From NCBI GenBank assembly GCA_019413925.1, contig DXMY01000045.1, positions 102,398 to 166,397 on the forward strand: a DNA stretch of 64,000 nt, written 5' to 3'. Position numbers and translations under genes: made by a program. A model generated the notes under the pieces. It worked only from the letters and a program-made list of their open reading frames with translations. It made no database searches and was not told the origin of the DNA. Numbering within the stretch: the first letter of the stretch is position 1; each line of letters opens with the position of its first letter. This DNA is from Collinsella sp. Its GTDB lineage: Bacteria; Actinomycetota; Coriobacteriia; Coriobacteriales; Coriobacteriaceae. Positions 1 through 8,787 of this stretch are shown one piece after another.

Positions 1-1059
1 CTGGATAATCTTGGCGAGCGACGTGTCGGCGCCCACACGCGTGGCGCGGAAGGTAAACGAGCCCGTGCGGTTGACCGTGGCCGCGTTGACGGTGGCACCG
101 GCGGTCTTTTCCACGGGGATGGACTCGCCGGTGAGCGCACTCTCGTCCACGGCCGAGCTGCCCTCGAGCACCACGCCATCGACGGGGATGGACTCTCCGG
201 GGCGTACGCGCAGGACCTGGCCGGGAAGGATGCTGTCGACGTCGACGGTGGTCTCGGTGCCGTCCTCTGCCACGACGGTCGCGCTCTTGGGCGCCAGGTC
301 GATGAGCGCCTCGATGGCGCCGCCGGTCTTGGATTTGCTGCGTGTCTCGAGGTATTTGCCCACGGTGACGAGCGACAGGATCGTGCCCGCACTCTCAAAA
401 TACAGGTTGCCCATGCTCGTCATCATGGCCTCGTGGATTTGCCCGGCGGCCAGCTGGTCGGCCATGATAAACATGGCATAGAGCGACCAGGCGACGGAAG
501 CGGTCGCGCCGACGGCGATGAGAGCGTCCATGGTCGGCGCGCCGTGCGCGAGCGATTTAAACCCGTTGATAAAGTATGCGTCGTTGACGTAGACGATGGG
601 GATGAGCAGGACGAGCTCGGTGAGCGCGAGCGTCATGCTGTGGGTATGGTCCGTGAAAATGCCGGGCAGCGGCCAGCCGAGCATGTGCCCCATGCCTATG
701 TAGAACAGTGGGATAAGGAAGACAATCGAGATGATGAGCCGGGTGCGCATGGCGGAGGCAGTGGCCTCCAGCTTTTTGGTCGGCGACTCCATATGGGCGG
801 CGCCGGTCCTGGCTTGTGCGCTGCCGCTTGGGCCGGCGTCGCCCGCGTCGACGGGCGAGGCCGAGTACCCTGCGCGATCGACAGCGGTGCAGATGTCGTC
901 GGGGGTGACCTGCGCGGGGTCGTAGTCGACCAACATGGAGCCGGCGAGTAGGTTGACCGCGACGCATTGGACGCCGTCGAGTTTGCTCACGGCGCGGTCC
1001 ACGTGTGCCTGGCAGGCAGCGCATGTCATGCCGCCCACGTCGAACGTATCTTGAGCCAT
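1..1059 (-). CDS. copA: Copper-type heavy-metal P-type ATPase, N-terminal part (runs off window)
   Basis: P1B-type ATPase that exports copper (or a similar soft metal) across the cytoplasmic membrane. The first 353 codons are visible. They contain an N-terminal HMA domain with the metal-binding motif GMTCAAC at about residues 10-16, a linker, the first membrane helices from about residue 90, and the actuator domain with ALTGES. The phosphorylation (DKTGT) and ATP-binding domains lie beyond base 1. The ATG at 1057-1059 follows AGAAAGGAG at good spacing. Family assignment is firm. The metal is inferred from the motif and the CsoR-like site upstream. Confidence 0.93.
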   Translation of the reverse strand, partial: MAQDTFDVGGMTCAACQAHVDRAVSKLDGVQCVAVNLLAGSMLVDYDPAQVTPDDICTAVDRAGYSASPVDAGDAGPSGSAQARTGAAHMESPTKKLEATASAMRTRLIISIVFLIPLFYIGMGHMLGWPLPGIFTDHTHSMTLALTELVLLIPIVYVNDAYFINGFKSLAHGAPTMDALIAVGATASVAWSLYAMFIMADQLAAGQIHEAMMTSMGNLYFESAGTILSLVTVGKYLETRSKSKTGGAIEALIDLAPKSATVVAEDGTETTVDVDSILPGQVLRVRPGESIPVDGVVLEGSSAVDESALTGESIPVEKTAGATVNAATVNRTGSFTFRATRVGADTSLAKIIQ

Positions 1060-1106
1060 GGCTTCTCCTTTCTGTAGTTCGGTGTTGTAATTGTTAACCT
1101 GCCGAT

Positions 1107-1137
1107 ACTATACACCCATACCCCCTGGGGGTGTTCA
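1107..1137 (-). promoter_or_regulatory. Promoter with CsoR-like operator for copA
   Basis: On the minus strand, TGAACA (1137-1132) and TATAGT (1112-1107) form a possible -35/-10 pair with a 19 bp spacer. The spacer holds the palindrome ACCCCC-T-GGGGGT centred on 1126, within ATACCCCCTGGGGGTGT (1118-1134). C-tract/G-tract palindromes of this form are typical of CsoR copper-repressor operators. No csoR gene is in the window, so regulation is inferred from the site alone. Confidence 0.65.
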
Positions 1138-1209
1138 GTAATAGTTTGAATGTATGACTTTTCATTACAGATGAGGGCGGCTGCTCAATCGGTGGCCGTC
1201 CCAACCAAT

Positions 1210-1267
1210 CATCTCAATCTGTAACATCTAGAGAAGTTTTAACCCCTTACTGTTACAGATTGAGATG
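1210..1267. repeat. Family A palindromic repeat, copy 1
   Basis: Perfect 16 bp inverted repeat CATCTCAATCTGTAAC (1210-1225) / GTTACAGATTGAGATG (1252-1267) with a 26 nt loop. The left arm continues into ATCTAGA, as in the other copies. No T-run follows, so it is not an ordinary terminator. A partial copy (TTACAGATGAG) lies at about 1165. The rest of the gap 1060-1388 holds only this, copy 2 and the copA promoter. Confidence 0.85.
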
Positions 1268-1287
1268 TTGTCTCGCGGGGCTGGGGT

Positions 1288-1348
1288 TTGTCTCGTTCTG
1301 TAACATCTAAACCTGTATCTGCCGAGCTAGTGCTACAGATCGAGACAA
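1288..1348. repeat. Family A palindromic repeat, copy 2
   Basis: Arms TTGTCTCGTTCTGTAAC (1288-1304) and GCTACAGATCGAGACAA (1332-1348) pair with two mismatches around a 27 nt loop. It lies 20 bp after copy 1 and 40 bp from the end of the kinase gene. It shares GTAACATCTA after the left arm with copy 1. Confidence 0.82.
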
Positions 1349-1388
1349 TTGCCGGGGAGGGGTCTCGTCACGGCAAGACGCCCGCCGC

Positions 1389-3473
1389 CTAGATACAGAA
1401 CCCGGGGATCACGCAGGTTCGCTTATCGGGCTTGCTTGCAGGCGTGGCGTAATTAAAGACGTCGCCGTCGTCGCCCACGCGGTTCATATAGAGCGTGCCC
1501 TCGTTCTCCGACGTGTCGGGGCTCGCCGTACGCTCCCACCAACAGACATCCTTGCCCTTCCACTGGCGAATCATCATGCTGTTCGTGGTAAAGGGGCTCA
1601 CCTTAAGCTCGCGGAACAGCTGGTATTCCTTGCCCTCGCCGTTGTAGATGCCGGATAGGTAATGGCAGTCCTCGCTAAAGTCCTTGGGCGCCTGTCCGCC
1701 GCAGAGCTCGACCATGGCGGGCAGCCAAAGGGTCGCGGGCAGTTCGCTCAGGCACGAAGTGCTTTTGGTGGCGCCGACGTTGTTCGAGATCTTCTTGACC
1801 GGACTGATAACCGATTGCAGTTCCTTGGGAAGCAGCTTAATGCCGTCCTCATCGAGCCATGTGCGCAGCTCGCAGTCTTCCCAGCCACCGTTGAGCGGGT
1901 GCTCTGAGGCATCGCGCTCGGCAATACCTGCGTCAAAGATAAATGACAGACCGGCCTTGCCGTTGGTATCCACCAGGTCGTCGTGAAGAATGCCCACGAG
2001 TTGCGCCCCGACCTCCAGCCCGTTGGTAAGCGTAACGCGCTTGGTGCTCGGGTAGGGAATACGGCCGTCGTCGTCGAGCAGATGATAACGCTTGGCGATC
2101 TCGCGTGCCTCGCTACGGGTCTCGGCGGCCTTAATCTTGAGCGAAATCTCCTGCAGCTGATCCCAGGTGTAGTCGCCAACCGTACCGCGGATGCCGTCCA
2201 GGTAGTCGGGGATGCCGAAGCCATGGGTTGCCGCCCCGATAACGCCGAGCCCCGCAACGGCCGCGACAACGCCACCGATAATAAAGCGGCGGCGGGTCAT
2301 GGCGTCGTGCCGGGCCTGCTCCAGGATCTCTCGCGCGCGCTCGCCGGCGACGTCGACCTTAAGGTGCGTGCCAGAATCGATATCAATCGCGGCCTCGTCT
2401 CCTGCGCCTTCGCGGCCCTCGGATTCGGCATCGGTGAGGTATGCCGAGAGCACCTCGAGCATCTGCTGCTCGGTGGGACGATCGCACTGCTCGACTGAGA
2501 TGCCTTTCATGATGATCTGGACGAGCGCTTCGTCGTCATTGCATCGCGGCTCGAGCGGCGCTGGCTTGGTCTTGGTCTTTATGAGGTAGAACGAGCCGGT
2601 TGCCGCGGCACCCGTCGACTCGACATCGAACGGCTTGCGACCGCTGTAGAGCTGGTACAGAATGCTCGATAGCGCATAGACGTCGATGGCGGGCGAGCGG
2701 CGAAGGGCCGCGATGCCTTCGATATCCTGCGTGAGCATCTCGGGCGCGGCGTATGCGGGCGTGGCAAAGCGCCAGATGTCGGCGCGCCGGGTGATCGTGT
2801 CGTCGCCGAGGGCCATGGTCGCGGAGCCCATGTCGATGAGGCAGGGGTCAAAGGAGCAATCGGCAATCTGTTGCTCGAGCGTTCGACTGGTGGTGCGGAA
2901 CATGATATTGGCGGGCGACAGGTCGCGATGGACGACCGGATCTACGAGTCCCTGGGTCATCAGGAGTGCACGAAGCACGGCGTTTCCGACGGCGGCCACC
3001 ATCTGGGTGGTCAGCCCGCCCGAGGCATCGTGCGGAAGCAGGGGCAGCGCCTGCTTGAGCGAGGTGCCCTCGACCCACTCCATGAGGATGAGCGGGTCGT
3101 CCTCGCATGAACCGTAGCCATAGACACGCGGAAATCCGCGCAGGTGCGAGACGGTACACAGATGACGGTACTCCTCGAACAGCGCGGCGGTGTTGGCCAG
3201 GTGCGCGGCCGATTGCTCGGCGGAGCGGTCGGGGGCAGCGGGGGAAAGGATGGCGTTGTCCTTGAGTAGCTTGACGGCAAAGACCTCGCCGCTCGTGTTG
3301 GTCGCGCGCAGCACGTGCCCGATGTTGCCGTCGTCGCGGTGGGCCGTCTGGAGAATAAGCGTCATAAACCGACGCTTGGCGTCGTCCTTGGCGCTGGGGT
3401 CGACCGCCACGGCGGTGTCGAACGTGTCAAGACGAATGAGTTTGTCGCCAGAGGCGCTATCGGTAGTATCCAT
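1389..3473 (-). CDS. Membrane-anchored Ser/Thr protein kinase with C-terminal DUF6273-like domain
   Basis: A 694-residue PknB-like kinase. The catalytic domain covers about residues 40-345: Lys68 in VFAVKLL, HRDLSPAN at 182-189, and LIDMGS at 212-217, where DMG replaces the usual DFG. A single membrane segment follows at about 397-416, after RRR, so the kinase is cytoplasmic. The remaining 275 residues face outward and resemble DUF6273 (LNGGWEDCELRTWL, then LWLPAMVELCG). The ATG at 3473 follows AAAGGA; the frame stays open upstream to 3593 but without a ribosome site. The FHA gene lies upstream on the same strand, which suggests a kinase and phospho-reader pair. Substrate unknown. Confidence 0.85.
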   Translation of the reverse strand: MDTTDSASGDKLIRLDTFDTAVAVDPSAKDDAKRRFMTLILQTAHRDDGNIGHVLRATNTSGEVFAVKLLKDNAILSPAAPDRSAEQSAAHLANTAALFEEYRHLCTVSHLRGFPRVYGYGSCEDDPLILMEWVEGTSLKQALPLLPHDASGGLTTQMVAAVGNAVLRALLMTQGLVDPVVHRDLSPANIMFRTTSRTLEQQIADCSFDPCLIDMGSATMALGDDTITRRADIWRFATPAYAAPEMLTQDIEGIAALRRSPAIDVYALSSILYQLYSGRKPFDVESTGAAATGSFYLIKTKTKPAPLEPRCNDDEALVQIIMKGISVEQCDRPTEQQMLEVLSAYLTDAESEGREGAGDEAAIDIDSGTHLKVDVAGERAREILEQARHDAMTRRRFIIGGVVAAVAGLGVIGAATHGFGIPDYLDGIRGTVGDYTWDQLQEISLKIKAAETRSEAREIAKRYHLLDDDGRIPYPSTKRVTLTNGLEVGAQLVGILHDDLVDTNGKAGLSFIFDAGIAERDASEHPLNGGWEDCELRTWLDEDGIKLLPKELQSVISPVKKISNNVGATKSTSCLSELPATLWLPAMVELCGGQAPKDFSEDCHYLSGIYNGEGKEYQLFRELKVSPFTTNSMMIRQWKGKDVCWWERTASPDTSENEGTLYMNRVGDDGDVFNYATPASKPDKRTCVIPGFCI

Positions 3474-3644
3474 GGCGTTCCTTTGTCTGGCATGGGTTGC
3501 CGCGCGTATACGTGAGCAGTGCGGATATCGGTGAAGTACCATGATAACCGCACTGCCCGCGTATACCGCTGAGTATTGTCGTTTACGACGCAAAAGGTAG
3601 AAGACGAAAGACGGACGGCGACCGTCTTTCGATCGCCGTCCGCG

Positions 3645-4607
3645 CTAGTCCACAATGACAAGGAATGTCGTGTAGAGACCCAAGTGAAGTCTGTCGCTGT
3701 TTTCGATTTCCACGGGGGGATAGACTTTGCCGGGCTCTCGTTGGTCGCGGGGCGGCTCAATCACAATATCGCCGTCGCCCGCGCCCGATTCGAGCACTGT
3801 GCCGTTGGTCGACCCAAGGCCCTGGGCGTACCAGTGCCCACCCTCGAGCCAAATGCGGAGATGCTCACGCGATGCATCAGCGCCTACATCGGTGATGCTG
3901 GGCGAGGTTTTGGGCAAAGAACCAATCACGGTGCCGCGCGGATCGCGTGTGAGGGGATGGATTTGCATGTCGACGCAGTTGTCGGCATGTGTCCTGAGCA
4001 GACCGAGGTTGGGGGCGACAGTGCGCGGCTGCTCCAGGCTGCTCATAAAGCCACGTCCGACGGTAGTTTCGGTGGTGCCAAAGTGCCCGCCTGTCTTGCT
4101 GTCGCAAAAGCGCTCGACGGTGGCCACGCCTTGGATGGGGTCAGCGAGCGCCCCCGTTGCCACAAAGAGCATAAGGTAAAGCGTACTCTTCTCGCGCACG
4201 GCATTGCCGTCAAAGTTGTCGATGCGATTGAGGGCATTTGCATATAGGCGGCTGTCCAACTTGTAGCTGGCGAGAGCCGACATCATTTCGTTGGCGGCCG
4301 GGCCGCGATAGTGCTCGGCGATTGCCTGATAGGCGGACTCGCCGCTGCCGAGCTTGCTGCAGATTGCCGCGGAAAGGTTGAGCGTGGTGACGGTAAAGTC
4401 GCTGTAGATGGCGGGTGCGCACTGGTCGGGCTCGCGATGGACGATGTAACGGGTGAGATACGAGCGGTTGGAAGAGCATTTCTCGAGCAAGGTGCTGCCG
4501 AGATAGGAGTTTCCATTGATAAGCATTCGGGCGATTTCGAGATGCTTAAGACCGCCGAACGAGCGAATATCGTTATAGAGGACCGAGCAAGGCGTCTCTG
4601 TTGCCAC
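3645..4607 (-). CDS. FHA-domain protein paired with the kinase
   Basis: A 320-residue protein with a C-terminal forkhead-associated domain at about residues 215-305 (TVIGSLP, then ASREHLRIWL and GSTNGTVL, the classic G-S-x-x-H / N-G signature). FHA domains bind phosphothreonine. The first 200 residues are alpha-helical in character and not recognised. I chose the GTG at 4607 because AAAGGAGGT precedes it by five bases; an ATG 30 bases further upstream has no such site. It ends 171 bp before the kinase start, on the same strand. It is likely a reader or substrate of that kinase (inference). Confidence 0.8.
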   Translation of the reverse strand: MATETPCSVLYNDIRSFGGLKHLEIARMLINGNSYLGSTLLEKCSSNRSYLTRYIVHREPDQCAPAIYSDFTVTTLNLSAAICSKLGSGESAYQAIAEHYRGPAANEMMSALASYKLDSRLYANALNRIDNFDGNAVREKSTLYLMLFVATGALADPIQGVATVERFCDSKTGGHFGTTETTVGRGFMSSLEQPRTVAPNLGLLRTHADNCVDMQIHPLTRDPRGTVIGSLPKTSPSITDVGADASREHLRIWLEGGHWYAQGLGSTNGTVLESGAGDGDIVIEPPRDQREPGKVYPPVEIENSDRLHLGLYTTFLVIVD

Positions 4608-4785
4608 GGATACCTCCTTTGATTGCTTCCTAGCCAATATGGCGATAGGAATTAATGCCCCCCGGTGGGCGACGTATTAAATGGCTGCGCAATATATAGC
4701 GTAACCAAAGCAACATTATAGGCCACATGTTCGAAATTGCAGGAAGACTGAGAGATTTGGTTTGGACTGGACGGAAATTCCCCTC

Positions 4786-4845
4786 TGTCTTGATCTGTAA
4801 CATTTAGGGCCGGTTTTGCTTCGCAGCCGTTACAGATTGAGACAA
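4786..4845. repeat. Family A palindromic repeat, copy 3
   Basis: Arms TGTCTTGATCTGTAAC (4786-4801) and GTTACAGATTGAGACAA (4829-4845) with a 27 nt loop. The left arm runs into ATTTAGG, matching the ATYTA seen in copies 1 and 2. It lies upstream of the FHA gene, so family A repeats stand on both sides of the kinase/FHA pair. The rest of the gap 4608-5114 shows only a possible TATACT -10 near 4910 for the helicase gene. Confidence 0.82.
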
Positions 4846-5114
4846 TCAGCCGGGCCCGCCGCGTCCGCCTCGTCATCTGTGGTTTACGTGGGGGCATGCG
4901 AAGCACGGGTATACTAACCCGCGGCGAATCTGCTCCATCGCTTAGTGCTGCTGCGTCTGGACGGCGCGTGATAGGGCTGCCAAAGCGATCGCCAGCGTGC
5001 TGAGCAACGTCCTCTCTGTGCGCACCCGTTTTTGTATGTATTAGCGCACTACCAAGCACGCCCGCGCGGCCGCATGCCGTGCCCATTGCGCGTGCAGATA
5101 AGGAACAACAACAT

Positions 5115-7385
5115 ATGCGTAATTCTGTATCCGACGTCACCGACGCCGAGATTCTGGACGAGACCCGCGAGGCCATGACCCAGGCTGCCTTCGATGCTGC
5201 CGATGAGGCCAATGCCGCCCAAGCCGTCGAGTCCGCTACCGAGAGCCTGCCCGCCTTTGACGAGCTGGGGCTTTCGGACGAGATGCTCCGTGCTATCGAG
5301 AATCTGGGCTACACGGCGCCCACGCCCGTTCAGGCCGGCTCCATCCCCGTGGTGCTCGAGGGTCGCGACCTGCTTGCCGCCGCCCAGACCGGCACCGGCA
5401 AGACGGCCGCCTTCTTGCTGCCGACCATGAACAACCTGGAGCACATCGCTCCTCCCAAACCCGTACGCGAGCGCGGCGGCCGCAACCGTCGTCGCGGCGC
5501 CAAGAAGCCCGAGGGCAACGGCCGCGGTCCCGTGATGCTCGTCATCACTCCCACGCGCGAGCTTGCCCAGCAGATCGACGAGGTCGCGAGCAAGATCGCC
5601 GACGTCACCGGCCACGTTGCCGTGACCGTCGTGGGTGGCGTGAGCTACAAGCCGCAGACCGCTGCCCTCAAGTACGGCTGCGACATCCTGGTCGCAACGC
5701 CGGGCCGTCTGGTCGATCTGATCGAGCAGGGAGCCTGCCATCTGAACGAGGTCAAGGTGCTGGTGCTCGACGAGGCCGATCGCATGCTCGATATGGGCTT
5801 TTTGCCCGCCGTTCGCCGTATTGTGCGCGAGACGCCGGCCGAGCGACAGACGCTGCTGTTCTCGGCCACGCTCGACGAGGAGGCCGTGGGCGAGATCACC
5901 GACCTGGTGAGCGACCCGGCCCGCGTGGAGATCGCGCCTGCCACGTCGACCGCCGACACTGTCGACCAGTTTGTGTTCCCGGTGTCCATCGAGGCCAAGA
6001 ACAACCTGCTGCCCGAGTTCCTCAAGAAGGAGGGCCCGGAGCGCACCATCGTCTTTATGCGCACCAAGCACCGCGCCGACAGCTGCTGCCGTCGCCTTGA
6101 GCGCAAGGGCATCAAGGCCGCCGCGATTCACGGCAACCGCAGCCAGGCCCAGCGCGAGCGCGCGCTTTCTGCCTTCCGCGACGGCACCGTCGACGTGCTG
6201 GTGGCAACCGATGTTCTCGCCCGCGGCATCGACATTAGCGACGTGCGCTACGTCGTGAACTTTGACGTGCCGGCCGAGCCGACCGACTATATCCACCGCA
6301 TTGGCCGTACGGGCCGCGCCGGCGAGCTGGGCTGGGCCATTACGTTTGTGACCGAGCAGGACGTCGACGAGTTCTACGAGATTGAGAAGCTCATGGACAA
6401 GACGGCCGATATTTACGAAGCGGGCGACCTGCACGTGGGTCCCAACCCGCCCGCCGTTGACCCCGAGCGCGATCCTGCCGCCTTTAAGGTGAAGAAGAAG
6501 ACCAAGCGCGGCAAGTCCAAGAGCAAGAAGAAGCTTGAGCAGGCGCGTCGCGACGGCAAGCGCAACGGCGACGATTACGGCGATGTTGCCGGTCGTTCCA
6601 ACCGCGGTCGCGACGAGCGCCGCGGCGACGGCGAGCGTCCGAGCCGTCCCAAGCGCGGCGGCAAGACCCGCGTGCGCGAGGGCGTTCAGGCTCGCGTAGA
6701 CGAGGCTGTTGAGAGCGTGGCCCGCGAGGTAGCTGCCGAGGAGCGCGGCGGTGCCGCTGCCGTCGAGCAGGCCCCGCGCGGTAACCGTGCCGAGCGTCGT
6801 GCCAAGCAGTTCCAGGGCGAGGCGCATCGCCGCCGTCGCGAGGATGGGGATCGCGGTGGCCGTCGCCGTGTTGAGCGCGAGGACGAGGGCCGTGGTTCGC
6901 GCGGTGGCAAGCGTGGCGCGGGCGATCGCCGTCGTTCCGGTCGCGATGACGAGCGCGGTGGCCGTGATGGGCGTCGCGGCGGCGAAGGCCGTGGTTCGCG
7001 TGACGAGCGTGGTACCCGCGGCGGCGAGTCCCGCGGCGGCAAGCGCTTTGACGAGCGCGGAGGCCGCGAGGGCGGCCGCGGTGGTGAGCGTCGCGAGGGC
7101 GCTCGTGGCAACGGTGGCCGCAGCGGCGCCGGTCGTTCGAATGAGTCGCGCGATCGTCGCGACCCGCGTGCCAGCCGCGATCGTCGCGATGACTGGCGCA
7201 ACTACGACGACACCCGCGAGGAGCGTCGCGGCGGCTATCGTGGCGGGCGTGGCGGCAACCAGGCCGGCTCCCGCGGCGGCCGTGCCGGCGGTCGCGATAA
7301 TCGTGGCAGCTATGGCAACAGCCGTGGCGGCAAGCGCGGTGGCAGCTCCCGTCGCCCCGGCGACGGCGGCGGCAAGCGCAAATAA
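5115..7385 (+). CDS. DEAD-box ATP-dependent RNA helicase with long RG-rich tail
   Basis: RNA helicase acting on structured RNA (ribosome assembly, cold response or decay by family precedent). The core covers about residues 40-450 with motifs in order: Q motif YTAPTPVQ, AQTGTGKT, PTRELAQQ, TPGRLVD, DEADRMLDMGF, SAT, and HRIGRTGRAG. From about residue 475 to the end (756) the protein is a low-complexity Lys then Arg/Gly/Asp tail, as in large CsdA/DeaD-type helicases. The ATG at 5115 has AAGGAA ten bases upstream; an in-frame GTG at 5079 has no ribosome site. A strong terminator follows at 7420. Confidence 0.95.
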   Translation: MRNSVSDVTDAEILDETREAMTQAAFDAADEANAAQAVESATESLPAFDELGLSDEMLRAIENLGYTAPTPVQAGSIPVVLEGRDLLAAAQTGTGKTAAFLLPTMNNLEHIAPPKPVRERGGRNRRRGAKKPEGNGRGPVMLVITPTRELAQQIDEVASKIADVTGHVAVTVVGGVSYKPQTAALKYGCDILVATPGRLVDLIEQGACHLNEVKVLVLDEADRMLDMGFLPAVRRIVRETPAERQTLLFSATLDEEAVGEITDLVSDPARVEIAPATSTADTVDQFVFPVSIEAKNNLLPEFLKKEGPERTIVFMRTKHRADSCCRRLERKGIKAAAIHGNRSQAQRERALSAFRDGTVDVLVATDVLARGIDISDVRYVVNFDVPAEPTDYIHRIGRTGRAGELGWAITFVTEQDVDEFYEIEKLMDKTADIYEAGDLHVGPNPPAVDPERDPAAFKVKKKTKRGKSKSKKKLEQARRDGKRNGDDYGDVAGRSNRGRDERRGDGERPSRPKRGGKTRVREGVQARVDEAVESVAREVAAEERGGAAAVEQAPRGNRAERRAKQFQGEAHRRRREDGDRGGRRRVEREDEGRGSRGGKRGAGDRRRSGRDDERGGRDGRRGGEGRGSRDERGTRGGESRGGKRFDERGGREGGRGGERREGARGNGGRSGAGRSNESRDRRDPRASRDRRDDWRNYDDTREERRGGYRGGRGGNQAGSRGGRAGGRDNRGSYGNSRGGKRGGSSRRPGDGGGKRK

Positions 7386-7419
7386 CATACGCATCGCCCG
7401 CTAGAGCGAGGTGAACCAA

Positions 7420-7453
7420 GGGCCCCGAGCAACTACGTTCGGGGCCCTTTTTG
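7420..7453 (+). terminator. Rho-independent terminator after the DEAD-box helicase
   Basis: GGGCCCCGA (7420-7428) pairs with TCGGGGCCC (7439-7447), followed by TTTTTGTTT. Confidence 0.95.
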
Positions 7454-7559
7454 TTTGCCGTATCCGATCGCTAGTTCAAATGTGATTTCCTCGGGAATGC
7501 ATTTAGAGGATGCCGTGGGCCTGTTTCCTGCCATGCAGCAATGGGTCCTATGGGGTGCG

Positions 7560-7870
7560 CCGTGCATTTTTTGGAGTATTCTGCAGTTCGAGCTGTCTGC
7601 ATATGATTCGACGTCGCCAACGGTGGCCTTCGGATATCCCTAGCGAGCGTTCCGAGTCAGATTTCGCCGTTTTCCGGAGCAGGGGGCGCGTCATTCTCGC
7701 CATGTCGGGACTTAGAATGATACGGCGCCCTACAGTTTTGCCCACCCGCGGCGGTGCTGGCGCGGTCACGTTGCAGAATACTCCGTTTTTTGCACGGGCC
7801 AGGATGGGGTACCTCAGGAGAACGCGGCGGTATCCCGTAAATATATACAATCTGTACCGTAATTTATACA
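7560..7870. repeat. Family B structured element, copy 1
   Basis: Left arm 7560-7585 (CCGTGCA, T6, GGAGTATTCTGCA) and right arm 7772-7797 (TGCAGAATACTCC, GT6, GCACGG) form an inverted repeat around 186 bp. TGCATA occurs 13 bp after the left arm. After the right arm come exactly 46 bp, then TATACA at 7844 and again at 7865, starts 21 bp apart. A wobble-paired hairpin GGGGTACC/GGTATCCC sits in the 46 bp spacer. The element fills most of the 626 bp gap between helicase and ferredoxin. No convincing gene is present in it. After it, GGTGC/GCACC (about 7898-7922) may be a worn REP unit. Copies 2 and 3 share the same spacings. Confidence 0.85.
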
Positions 7871-8012
7871 AAACGAAGAGGCAGACAGCGTAGGGTGGGT
7901 GCATTGGGGTGCCTGGCGCACCAAAACGGGGAGCTCCCCCCATGCGCCGTATACTCTGTCTGAATGTGAAAACGGCTTGACGCGTTGCCAGGCGTAGGGA
8001 GAGGGTGCCTCG

Positions 8013-8774
8013 ATGAGCGTATTCGAAATTGTGTTTAGTCCGACGGGTGGAACGCGGAAGGTGTCTGGCCTTGTGGCCGGGGCGCTGGACAATAATACCG
8101 TTACCGTCGATCTGACCGATAGCGGGCTAGATCTCAGCGCTGTCTCGATGGCTGAGGACGACGTGGCCGTAATCTCTGTGCCGGCGTATGCCGGTAGAAT
8201 CCCGGCTGTGGTGGCTGACCGGTTGGGCATGGTGCGCGGCAACGGGGCTCGGGCTGTTTTGGTTTGTGTATACGGAAACCGCGCGTTTGAGGACACGCTC
8301 GTAGAGCTGGAGGACGTTGCGAAGCGCGCCGGATTTAGGGTGGTTGCAGCTGTTTCTGCTATTGCTGAGCATTCCGCTGCTCGTCAGTTTGCTGCTGGGA
8401 GACCGGATGCGCAGGATGCGGCGCAGCTCGCAGAGTTTGCGCAGCAAATTCAGCAAAAGCTGTTGGCTGAGGATGCGTCCGAGCCCTCTATCCCCGGCAA
8501 TCGTCCTTATAAACAAGCTGGAGGTCGCCGTATGGCACCCGAGGCAACAGAGGAATGCGTCTCCTGCAGTGCATGCGCCGCGGCGTGTCCCGTTTGTGCT
8601 ATCGACAAGGGCGACCCCAAGCGAGCAGCTGACGAGGCGTGCATCTCCTGCATGCGCTGCATCGCCGTATGCCCGCGAGGCGCTCGCAAGCTTGATCCCA
8701 ACAAGCTATCCGCTGTTTCCCAGATGCTGAGCAAGGCTTGCGTCGTGCGGAAGGAATGCGAGCTCTTTGTCTAG
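8013..8774 (+). CDS. EFR1-type ferredoxin (flavodoxin-like plus 2[4Fe-4S])
   Basis: A 253-residue electron carrier. The N-terminal flavodoxin-like domain (FSPTGGTRKV near residue 8, PAYAGRIP near 57) would hold FMN. The C-terminal ferredoxin domain (about 175-235) has two clusters, CVSCSACAAACP and CISCMRCIAVCP, each CxxCxxCxxxCP. This architecture is the EFR1 family of anaerobes, a low-potential carrier whose partner enzyme is unknown. The ATG follows GGGAGAGG. The gene stands alone between a family B element and REP-like hairpins. Confidence 0.92.
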   Translation: MSVFEIVFSPTGGTRKVSGLVAGALDNNTVTVDLTDSGLDLSAVSMAEDDVAVISVPAYAGRIPAVVADRLGMVRGNGARAVLVCVYGNRAFEDTLVELEDVAKRAGFRVVAAVSAIAEHSAARQFAAGRPDAQDAAQLAEFAQQIQQKLLAEDASEPSIPGNRPYKQAGGRRMAPEATEECVSCSACAAACPVCAIDKGDPKRAADEACISCMRCIAVCPRGARKLDPNKLSAVSQMLSKACVVRKECELFV

Positions 8775-8787
8775 CGCATACGAAATT

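Noticed and set aside
5049..7394. 781-codon open frame antisense to the DEAD-box helicase
   Set aside because: Low-complexity Ala/Thr/Val composition is the mirror of the RG-rich coding strand; it has no domain and no ribosome site.
7548..7943. Small minus-strand frames in the family B copies sharing YPxLxRAKNxVF-like words
   Set aside because: The shared peptide comes from the conserved arm DNA. Differences between copies fall on all codon positions and the rest of the frames do not match, so coding is not supported.
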